Shown here one piece after another: positions 11,138 to 23,100 of a stretch of DNA of 64,000 nt. The stretch lies in contig NC_091884.1 of assembly GCF_019399895.1 (NCBI RefSeq), positions 2,048,501 to 2,112,500 of the forward strand, given 5' to 3'. Below the pieces are notes generated by a model. That model ran no database searches, was not told where the DNA came from, and was given only the letters and a program-made list of their open reading frames with translations. Position 1 is the stretch's first letter; each line of letters begins with the position of its first letter. The DNA is from Cardiocondyla obscurior. Lineage: Eukaryota > Arthropoda > Insecta > Hymenoptera > Formicidae. A program made the position numbers and the translations under genes.

Positions 11138-14100
11138 GTAAGTACTTTCTAAAATCCGGAAAAATACCTGAATCATGATCCGCCGCGTACCACGGGAAAA
11201 AATAACGACGGATCGCGCGGACGACGTGTTTAGTCTTAATTTCACGCGATTTTCATTCGACTTTCGTTGAATTTAATTCCGTACCGTTAACGAGCGCGAT
11301 ATGAGAAGACTGAGAAAATTTATCTCCGATACCATTAGATTGCGTGAGCCAGAAGCATTAAATCAAAGTAATTCGTCCATTAATAATTTCTTATTACGAT
11401 TTATGAAAGCATGGAAATAATCTTAATTTATTCGAGGGCTTAATAAATTTAATTAGCCGCTCTCGCTTTCGTAATCGAGATGACAACTTCGTGATATCTC
11501 GTATACAATGGTCTCGCGCTATTACGCAAATACGGAGCAAGTAGTTAAACGGTTTAATTACGCGTGTCAACCGGTTTTCAACCCGGTGGAAGGGAAAAGC
11601 ACCACGGAATTGGTAGCAACGGCGATGCGCCTGGCTCACGAAAGCCGTCCGGGGGCCTACCTTGATTAGATCACCCGCGCGTAAAACTCCCGTAAAACAA
11701 GAAAACGCAAGGCGGACTTTCATCGCCGCACAGCTCGCAGAAGGGGCAATCGTGCGTCTCGGGATGCGCGGCACCGTCGCGCCGTCTCTCAAAGGAATCG
11801 AGGTTACAATGCTGATACACGCCGAGAAGACGGAGGGGGGCGAGGGAAGGCCCCCGGTCGCGCAATTTCACGAGCTACGAGTTTACTTTTAAAAGCAGAC
11901 GCAGCCTCTCTCGGCTCTTGTGCAAGCCACGCGCCCCGGGTATTCACTTTTGATCACCGTGAGTAGGTGGTACCGGCTTGCGTCCACTTGTTACCACCAA
12001 CAGGTTCCCGATAATACTGCATCGCGAACTTTCCTGGCGATTCTTTATCTTGTCCGACGTACACTTTCTCGACGCCACTCGATCAAAGCCCCCGGCCGTG
12101 CCTCGTCCGAGGCACGGCCGCTTTTTTTTAAAAAAGAATTGACTTAATTTCGCGGAAAAAAAAATACTTCTCTCAAAATACGGACACGTTTCGCCGACGT
12201 ATGAAATATATTTTTGCGATTTAAAAAGAATTGATATCTTACTGCAACGGAATAATAATTATGAAGTAACGCGGTTGTACTGGATTTTTTTTTCTTTCTT
12301 TAAAGAAACAAAGAACACGGACGATGTAATGTATGTATGTGTTTCCGCGAATAATATTTTATATCGCCTTAACGTATCTCCGATGCAACAAATATCTACT
12401 ACTATTTTGCTACCGAATGATTGCGACAATCTGCTTTCTACTCGTTTAAGTAGCAATCTCCTCGACTAATGGTATTCCAATTCACTCTTGCGGCGTATAG
12501 TTCACAAAATGATCGCTTGTAACGCAATACTAATGTTAAGCACCACTGAATTACCATTGCCTTCGGTCAGACGATTTCCGTAAGGATGTCCCAACATTGT
12601 TGTACGCGTCGGATTAATTCAGTAAGATCTTCATTAATGACGTCACGAGGCAAGGACACCGACGGTTATTCGAATGGTAATGCGCTCGCCTATCTCTCGC
12701 AAATTATTAACGCCGCTGGTCTACACCCGCAAAAAAAAAAAACAAACAAAATAAAAACGATTCATTGAAATAATGACCAATTAAAAATGACCGATTAACG
12801 TCGAAGCAAGTAAAAAAAAGAAGACGGCGCTAAAAAGAATCACGCTGGACGACCTTGATTGATCATTACCGATCGGTAATTCGCCGTGCCTTCCTGCGTT
12901 ACGTAATCGCGCTTGTATAACGCGGATAAAGAGAAAGAAAGTTTTATTTAATTCATTAGCGCGAGCGAGGATTGTACCGAATGAAAACGGGACGCTCGCG
13001 CCGCGCCGTCCGCGCGAAAGGTTTCCCTCCGAAGGAAGCGAAACCGAGCGGAGTGTGCAGGAATGTGGAGCAACGCGCGCGCGAAGTCAAAGTGCAACGC
13101 GGAGACAGGGAGGAATACGGAATTTCCAAATGGTCGCATTTCTACGGTATTTAATAACGTGAGAGGCACGGATAGACCGTGGGAGTGAATCGGCTTTGCC
13201 GCAATGGTGCAACGTAATGATGTTCGGATACGACCACAATCACCTAACAACCTAATGATTGCATGCTCGCTCCCCTGGAATGTCCGATCGCAGGCAGGAT
13301 GGCAGGATAGAGCTCGCCGACCGAGTCAATAGTAATCAGATGTAGCGTGATCTTCGCGCTCGCGTCAAGAAAAAGTAACGTAATAAGCGTGTCAATGCAG
13401 GTGCACGCGCGCCAAAGAATGCGCGGGAACGTGATAAAGAAACCCCATAGTTGCCTGCGCGACGTGCAGGGAAAAAAAAGAAAAGAAAAAGGAACGCGGG
13501 AACGCTTGAGATAGGACGCGCGAGTCATTGTCACGTATGTACAATGAATTTTGTGATAACGTTCTAAGAACTCTGCCGTAGGTGAACTTTACGTTGTACG
13601 CGGCAGACTTACGCGCGCAGAAAAAAAAGAAAAAAAAAAGTTAATGTATATTTAACATCGGCAAAAAGATATAAACACACGAGTAAGAATTTTATCTGCA
13701 TTTGTATCATCGGATAAGACTCGCGCCGTTACATCGTCGGAGGCCCGCTCGTATATCCGCGGATAACGAATGTAGATCGCGCCGTCGGATCCTTTCGCCT
13801 CTCCGTCCGTTTAGATAAAGAATTAACCGAGTATTGTAATAAATTTTTATAAACCCACGGGAATATCGCGGAGAGCCCGTCGGTGCGATACGCCGGAACG
13901 CGCGGGGTGTGCGCGGCACGTCTTGTACTGTTAAAGCGAGCGGTAATGACACGCTCGTTGAGTAACACGTGAACAAGTATCGGCCGTGGATATTATATAA
14001 TACTCATCGGCCTATTAAACCGGTGTCCGACGGTGCTATTACGATGAAGATACGCGATTAAGCGTCCGCATGCTTTGCCACATTACTCTCGCGCATATTG

Positions 14101-17100
14101 TAATTACAGTCGAGGATGTTAGACGCGGTAATTTTATACAATTTTCGAATTTTCCTGTCGAGCCGTAGCGCGAAGTGAAAATCTGCCTCGCTGCGCGTCA
14201 AATCGCCGATACGTGTGGTCTGTAAAGCATTGTAATATATTGCCGCGCGTAGAGAAAAATAGTAAAGATAGGCTTTGCGAGCTATACTTATTCCATGATC
14301 TCTTGTTAACGAGAACACGTAATAACGCGCCGATGATATTTGACGGATAGCAGTCTCGTACTTGAAGGATAGCCTTTTTATTTCACGCGCCGGAACGCGT
14401 GACTTGAATTTATTATGCAGCGATGAAATATCTTTGATAATGAAATTGATAATAACTGTAATATACAATTAATTAAATAATATTCTGCGCAGCTTTCGCA
14501 AGCTGCCACTTGTTCCTTTCGTGGTAACGATTTTTTATTCCGCTGTAAGTGACTTCATGACGGACTCAAAAGCGTGATAAGGACAATTTCGCAAGTATCG
14601 AATTGAAAAAAATAAAATAAAATAATAAAATTAAAAAAAATCGAGGCAGACAATCGCGTAAGGTTAATAGACGTATTATACCGCCGTTAATCACAATTAC
14701 GTAACACGGCTGACGCCGAATAAAAGACCGTCGCTAACAAATCGCCGTTAAATCGCCTTATGACAGTGCGGTTGACCGATCAGCTGTTGCAATCTTACTT
14801 GTGAGGTTGACTGACTGACAACTCTACAAAAGGCCGGCGCTACATCGCCACGAAAATGTCAGGAACTGCTTGCGAAATCGGACAACAACACTCTGCGGAG
14901 GATTATCCCTCCGCGTGTTGTTTGCGAGTGTAAAGTCAACCAGATATAATTCGCAAAAAAAAAAAAAAATAAAATAAAGAAAGATAAAATGTATTTTTTT
15001 AATACAGCTACGCGCTTCCACGGACGTTACAATAATTTTTCTGCGACAACGAAATTTTTATAGAAGAAAAATATCAGACTCGAACAGCGCGCCGCTGTAA
15101 TATTCTTGAATGGTAATCGTCAATTTGTTTGCGAATATCAAACGCTCGTTTCGCGAAACCGAAAGGGAAGAATCTGGGGAAAACCGTTATCCCCGGTGCG
15201 AGACAAGCCGTGTCGGGACCCATTGACCCGCCGTGCAAAGAGAAAAAGTTTCACCTTCGCCTGGCAGCTCGTGCGGAGAGCCACGAGTTTCCTTTTCCTT
15301 CGCCTCCGTGCTCGGAACGTGTTGTTTATTCACGACTCGTCGTCGCCGACCCACTGATCTCGTTCGCGATCGAGAAACTGCCTCCCGTCGAATTCCCTCG
15401 TAAAACAGCACGTTCGATTAAAACGAAAGAAAGACTCTGCCGTTATTATAATTACTTTACTATTTTTGTACTTCGGCGAAACGAAAGTGTAATTCTGCGA
15501 CAAATAATCGATCACGCTACATAAGAAATTTCCCTACGTCGTATCGATTTTATTTTTAATTTAATAATTTGTTATCATTATGTGTTGAATATTATTCATA
15601 TTTTATTTTTTTATTTTTTTAAAAATAATAAGAATAAATGCAAGTGTCTGTCTTTCTTTTTAATTATCATTATTATTCTTTTTGTGCTTCAAAGAAATGG
15701 CACTTTCGAACATTTACCTATTTTTATCGCGACGCGACGCGCTTCGTCAAAGAAGATGACGCGTTATTTCCAAGAGTTTGCGAGTCTCGCGATTTCAAGC
15801 GCGGCAAAAAATACATACGATTAGTATCCGCTTGCGTGACAATTAGCAGAGATCGGCTGCGATTGTAGCAACATCCGCATTTTACCCGAGGAGCGCGCTC
15901 ATTAATGTACATACTCGCTTTATTATGTCACTCATTAAGCGACGCACTCGTCTAGAGCGTTTCTATTACGAGGCGCAGCGTCAATTAAGCGCCTGATATT
16001 TTATCCTCCGAAAAGTCGATTTGTTCATCAAGATTAGATGTATCTGGCGATAATGCCGGAAGTGAATCGCGTTGTCGAAATACATAGACGCTCTGTCACA
16101 TTGCTAAATCAGCTTTCTCCATCCGTCCAAATGGATGGAGTGTGTAGCCGAGAAAAATATATTTTCTGTCGCAGAAAATAATGCAATTTACTTCCAGCCG
16201 CTGGAAATGACTTTGATCGATAAGCGAGCGAGATCGATCGATATTTTTTTTTTTCTTTTCTAGCCTTAGTATCTCAAAGTAGCGTGTATTATATACCGAA
16301 TTCAAACGTAGAATTTTAATTATCATCTATCACAAATTAATCTTTATCTGCCACACAAAAATAGAAAGTCGCGGCATTACATAAGGCGAAAGTTCTAATA
16401 AAGCATTTTACATTTGACCTTTTCGTACGATTTTTCTAGTAATTTGAAAATTTGTTGCGGTCTTAAAAAATTTTGTAGCACGAGCTTTTAATTAAAATGA
16501 GTTTAGCGAGAACAATTTTAATGCTTCCGTAACGGGAAATTGGAAAAAGGATTTTCGATAAAATTTCAATAATCTTTAGCCCTTACGGATTTTCGTTGAT
16601 CCGTTATTAGACCGATGCTTACATGTTGCTTCAGCATTAGCGTCGCGTTAGAGAATCTGCGCTATAATCCTTGGCGGACAAAAGCTCGCACGATTAAAGC
16701 GATTACTGTCGCGAGTTCCTTGACACAAACGTGTGAGACGCGCCAGGGGCATAAATGTTTAATCGATGCTGATATAACGATCGTAAATTGCGATTGTCCG
16801 ACAGGAGGTGAACGTTTTTTTCGTTCGATGCACGCGGATGCGCCGTTGTCGTTGCGTGCGAGCGAAGGAAAAGAAATTCCCCACATTTAATGATGATATA
16901 ATCACGCATACTCATTTTCCATGTACCGTTCTTTTAATAATACGCATTTAATATCACATAATGCTGGCATGACAATGAAGCGCATGACATTTTTATAAAT
17001 CTGAATCTAAAATCTCTGTCATTAATGTAAGAAAAAAAAAAAATAAAAATAAAATATGATATACAAACTTATTCTTATAAATTCTTGTAAATGTAAAAAT

Positions 17101-20100
17101 TTGTTATTTTATTAATTTAACTAAATAGAATATTTATGTAATTGTATCGATTTGTGTTTCATCCCGTTGATGACACGCGAAGCCAGCGGTCGTATTGATG
17201 CAATATATCACAAGATTAAACATAGATTATCGATTTGGCCGAGAACAGCCAGGTGGCGATACGACAGTGTAAACGCACGTGCGGGATGTTTTATAATATT
17301 TACGTGTCGATTTCCGCTTAATGCAATCGCGATGCATAACTCGCGTCAGCTCCACACGCGGTGGCACGTTTTTCTATTTAACACGCTGAACTGACCTCAC
17401 GCGACTTCGATCAATGGAAGCGTAAGTTACTTTTTAAATACGATCGCGACTTTCGCGGTGAGCTCCCGCCTGTGCAGCGTTTTTCATTTTCTACGCAAAT
17501 TTTTTCACGCTTCTGTCATAAGTTCTTTTTCTTTCTTTTTCTTTTTAAAGATATTATTGACTTCGACAACTCTACGTATTTCGACATCCGCATATTTCCA
17601 GTTCCTTCACTTCTTTTCAAACTCGAGAAGTCATCAAGCAACTATTGGACATTTCGAAGCAATATTTACGCGCGATATGAATTTATTGTAACCGTGAATC
17701 GTTAATCAGAGCGTTCGCGTTACGAAACGTTTGATTCGATTCAGGTCCCGTATATCAAACGCAGGCAGAGCGACGCGGCTGGGATATAAAATCCTTATCT
17801 ACCATAGACGCGAAGTTCTGCGTTAAATTTATACTGACAACGGGAATCACGACTTTGTCCTATGTCGTAAATCTTGACAGGCAGTCTCTTCTTCCTCGAT
17901 ACGCGCAATACAATTGCCTCCGCGGCAGCGGCGGTCTTCGAATTGAGCAGCGGGGATGCCTGACACGGCTTATCCGCGGAGAAAACTTTGTTCAAAGACA
18001 TTCCAATTAAAACTTAACCTATTGCTTTTTCCGGCAAAAGGCGCCGGGTAACGTCGCCTTTTGTGATTTATTAGTTTATCAGAAATGGCAACAGTCCGCC
18101 GGGCTTCGAGGATAATTATTAGAAATCGATATTCGTTCGCGGGAAAAATTGTCGCCTTGCTGCCTGCGCGGAAAACTGTAATGTCACGGAGATAATGTAA
18201 GCCCGGCATGTGAAAAATCGCAATCGCCGCTGTCAACCTTTGACATTAGCACGTTTAATCTCACGTGAAATAGTAGGCAAAATCATCAATCGGCTGAAAA
18301 CATACGTGGGCAAGGACACACGAGTAGTAAAATATAAAGGGCGCCTGACGATCGGTGATAAAGCCGACTCGTTCCTCGTTTTATTCAAATTTGATGGGTA
18401 TCTCTTACATCACGGCGCGCATAACGCGCGTGTAATAAATTTCAATTAACATACAAGCGCCCTGGCCGCCGCCGACGAGTTACCGAAAATAAAGACGACC
18501 GCGGGCTTCGCAAATCCATTCGTTTAATTTAATTAGCATTAAAAATTAATTATATACTTTGTACGTATACGTTGCTCGTCTAAATCGTAAAAAAAAAAAA
18601 AGAAGGTCGCGTCGCATTGTAATGCGTGGCCACAAATATTACGAAATATTTACCGAAACGTTAAATGCTGACCATTCGTTTAATTTATCCGGTTCCGACA
18701 AGTTAAAAGTGTCCTGTCGTTCGTTCGAATATTCTTTCGGCCTGATAAATTGTAGATTAAAATATTTAGAGCTTTCCGAAATTTTTCACGACTCCTACTC
18801 GAACCTTTTGTTGCCCGAGACATGTTTGAGAAAAAAAGAAAAAGAGAGAGACCAAGAGAGCGGGGAGGGGAAGGAAAAATGGAAGAAGCGAGAAAGAAGA
18901 TGCTTCTCGTAACGCAGCCCAATGATACGTATGCACATATACGTTTCGTAATGCGGCGTTAGGCGCTCATAATGAGACACACGTCGTAAATTGTCGACGG
19001 GGAGAGGCATACCTGCATAAATACCGGGAAAAAGTGTAAGACTGTTGACATTTAAAGCGGATGATAATGACGCGCTGCCGCTAACATCGCTGCCGATTAC
19101 AGATTCCCTGCCCGTGGAATAAAATAACGTGTGCTTGCTTTAGCGGTCCCGGCCGCGACGCTGAACGAAACCGTGCGTCCCGTGCATTGGTAGCGTTTAG
19201 TAGAAAACACGAAGAGCTCTCTGAGAACGTAGTTGCGAAACGTACGAGAGAAATAGCACAGCCGCGTTAGATAGCGGCATAGACAAATGCTACACATGAA
19301 ATCGTGGAGTCTTTTAATTGAGTTAGTAAGCCTTTTTTATTTTTTTCTTTTTTCTTTTTCTTTTTTTTCTTTTTTTTTTTCTTCTATAACACAAGTTATG
19401 AAAGAAGACATTATAGTAGTAACTTAACTGCCAGTTTTCTAAATTTATGGAAAATACATTCTCTCATAAATTGTATTTCTTACTATGCGCGTCGCGTGTT
19501 CTGAAGCTAATACTGATCGAGAAATATATTCTTGCTTGTTGTTTTCATTGGCATCCTTTCTTAACATATATTTATCTATGCGCGCAGTTCCTCTGTTCGA
19601 AAAGTTGAAACAAAACGAGTTTCTTTTTTTTTTTTTTTTTAAATTAATTAATTACACGAAGTACAATTTACGCTGCAAACGCGTGGCGTTAATAAAGCTG
19701 TGCATTAAAACGCGGTGTATAAAAAAAAAAAAAATTGATATATCGTTACGTATAATTAGTAAAATAATTTAAGTATAACAGAACGTTAATAGCTAATGAG
19801 AAATTGAAAAGAACATTTTTTTTCGTGGGCGATCTTTCGACCTTTCAAGCGAATAGAATCGTTTTTTTTTTTTTTTTTTATTGTCAAGTGGAACCGGCCG
19901 ACTTTAGTCGCCATCAGACAAGTTCTTAGTCGCGGGAAGCTTAGTTAGATCCACGGATTACCCTATCGCAACAACTGTTTGACCCCTGAACTATTAACCG
20001 CCGGTTAAATCGTGAATCTGTTAACAGGAAAGAAAGGCGCGATTGCGAGGCTTGATATAATCATCGATTTACCATTCTTTCTGCGAAACCGCGAGTGACA

Positions 20101-23100
20101 CTTCCATGAATAATGCGACGATAATAGGGAAGCTAATACTCTTTACATTTATAGACACGATACAATGCTACTTCAGTTTCTTATCCAACTCTCGAATCTC
20201 TCGCCTTCTGTCGAGGAATAGAAATAACGTGCGCGATGTATTGCAAACTGGCAGTAATTAAAGAAAAAGAAAAAAAAAGAAAAAAAAAAGGAAAAAAAAT
20301 GTAGTTAGAGGATTAGAGTATTAAGATCTGAATTTTATGTAATAAAACGCTTTGCAGGACCGAAGCAGTTTAACTTCCGAGGGCATAACTACTTCTACAG
20401 CGGGCACGTGCCGGCTCATGCCAATCAGAAAGTGGACTGGCTAGACGCTAGAAACATTTGCAGGGAATACTGCATGGATCTCATTTCGATGGAAACCCAA
20501 GAGGAGAACAATATGGTCTTCAGGCTCATCCAGCAGAGTAAGTACTTAATTTATTCTCGCGACGAATGGACATGAAACGCGCCGACGTGTACCCTTGCGT
20601 CATCCCTTTATGAATCATTCCTACTGCTCGACATTGTTAATTAGAGATCAATGCAGTGATCGAAGGATAGAGCGGTTTATTTTTATGGTAAAAAAAAAAA
20701 AGGGAACGCGGAGTGAGATCATTCTTAAGCACAATTTCGTAGAAAAAAAAAAAAAAAAAAATTACCGGCGTTATAAAAAAGTTTTTCTTTAATTTATATA
20801 TATTGCTTTATTAAATCTAATCGAATTAAATTCCCTCGCCGTTTATTCGTTTTTAGACACGATTGTAATTATCGTATTTCATTTATTTAGTAAAATATAC
20901 TATTGAGATATTTTCTTTTACGTTTCCCGATCGATGACGAGCGGCGAGGCGTCGTTTGCAAAATGTTGTAGCTCTCTTATTTATATCCGTAATTTATTAG
21001 AGTACGTAGCGTGCCCGATACTAATAAGGAAGTACGAATTCGAGTGGAGAATGGTAAATTTATTCGTCCCTTCGGTGGAACGGGCCTTAGAAAGTTTTCA
21101 CACGGAATACAACCGCGGTGACGATGGTAGCGAGTCGTAAATATCGACACCGGCACAAATTTTTACCGCGGCAACTTTCATCCACGCGATAGTCATTCGG
21201 CAGTATTTCGAAACAAGTGCCTCGACGTGGAACATCACCGTGTCTTCGATTCGGATGATTAACGACGATGCCTTCCCTTTATTCTCTCATTCTCTTTATT
21301 ACGACCTTTCGGCTACAGCGCGGTGCGTTTAAAGGCATTTGTAAGCCGAAAGTGCAATTAACAAAAGAAAAAAAAAAAAAGATCTTAGCTGTAACTAGCT
21401 GCTTTTACTTTTATTACTTTTTTACGTTATTAGATATTTAATTAAACTTGACCGATTGTACCAAATAATTTTAAATAGTTGTTAACATACATATTCTAAA
21501 GTATGTATGTTCTAAAGTTGTGAAAAATATTTCTGTTCCGTTTTATAATTTTTTAATTAGGTCAGAAAAAAAAAAAAAATTAAAAAATTTATTTAGCTCG
21601 AAGAAATTGTGCGCGCGTTGTTTTTTTTTTAAAGATTTTAATTCGCACACGTTATTAGGTTCGGATAGTAGTTAATTATAATAATTTCTTTGTGATGAAT
21701 TATTATTAAGTGACGGCCGGTTCACTTACCTTTGTATCTTCCGGTTAGGTTAGGTTTTTGTCCGTCCGTCCGTCCATCCTTCCTTCCTTCCTTCCTTCCT
21801 TCTGGCGTAGTTTCCGGATTATCCAGACGTCATGTAGCACTTTAAATCCCTTGGCACTATTTTACACTACTCTGCTCTTTTTTTTTTAAATTACTGTCAC
21901 TGTCACTAACACTTTCACTCGCGAGACGAACGACCGAAAGAACGACGGTGGGTTATCGCGGCGATTTACGATTAAAACAAAGAAGCGCGACGAGCGATCA
22001 TCTGTTCCGTCGTACAAAGTCCCGATATTCGTAGCGATGCTCACTTCTTCCTGGTCTTCGTCGAGTCGTCCTCGAGTTCGAAACAAGTTACCGGCCACGA
22101 TGTAAAGCGTCGCCTTTTGATTCTTCGCTCGATTCTCGTCCGGCGACAACGAACGAGATCCAGAACTCGCGCCGAGCAACGAACGAGACGAGCCGCGATT
22201 ATTAAACCTTCCCCGCGCACTTGATCGTCCTTAAGTTCCTCAAAAAGTCACTTGCTCGAAGCTGGAACGAGAATCCCGGCCGCGAACGACAAAGACGGAC
22301 GACGTGCGGATCTCTCACTCTGAAGATGGTGTGATCGCCGGAATCTGCCGAAGAAAATTGTAATGGGAGCTCCAGTCCGAAAATATCCGATGCAATTGCC
22401 GCGCAATTCACGCCGGACGCTCCGTACGGTGCTGCACCCGCCACATAACTTTGTCGTTCCGAAGCACTTTTTTCGACGCACGAAACCGAGCCAGAACGAT
22501 GAGTTGAATGACGGAAAAGTACAGAATATGATCGCTCGCTCCCGGCTCGACGTCGTCGACGCTTGTTCGCTCGCGAGACTGTCCTATCCGCGGTCAAAAA
22601 TACGCGTAATTGCGGAGCGATTAGCGACACGTCCGCACGCCCGAAGTTCCGCAACTAGACTGAAGTGACCATTAGATTTCGGCCCTTAGATAGAAAGAGA
22701 GGACCGCGTAAAAAGAGTGAGACAGATAGAGTCGATCGTCAACTGATCGTTGTCCTGCTCGCGCGATATTCTCGAAACCCGCCTACCTCAACGCCGAGTC
22801 GGCTAAAAAAACAAAACGTAAACAGATGTTCTCGGAGCTCGAAGCGTCTTCTCCTAAAAAATAATCGACGCTCGAGCATGTTTATTCACGCTTCCGAGAT
22901 TACGTTCAAGCTTAGATCGCCGTTACAAATCGCCTCTTCGAGCAAGCTCCAAAAATGATCTAATAATCTAATAATCGAATAAATTTCCTTTTCGTAAAAA
23001 TGTATTTCTTAATAAAAAAAAATCGCACGCGGTAAAATGAACATCTGACGTCACTCTCACTTTGCACGAGGCGGGAATAATTAAAACAGCTAACTCACGC

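Larger units (their letters stand above)
11138..20357 (+). other. lectin intron, 9.2 kb
   Basis: This phase 1 intron runs from GTAAGT to TTTGCAG. It holds a 13-bp perfect hairpin followed by eight T at 12093-12129, a cluster of short hairpins at 16117-16239 and a 9-bp inverted repeat at 18035-18063. It also has CpG-rich patches near 11.6-12.1, 13.0-13.5 and 13.7-14.4 kb, which throw up overlapping open frames on both strands. None of those frames has a recognisable domain or splice structure. A large first coding intron like this is a usual place for enhancers, but that is inference. Confidence 0.75.

Noticed and set aside
22202..22958. Overlapping open frames on both strands in the lectin intron
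   Set aside because: Stops are rare in this CpG-rich block, so long frames are expected. None shows a family motif.
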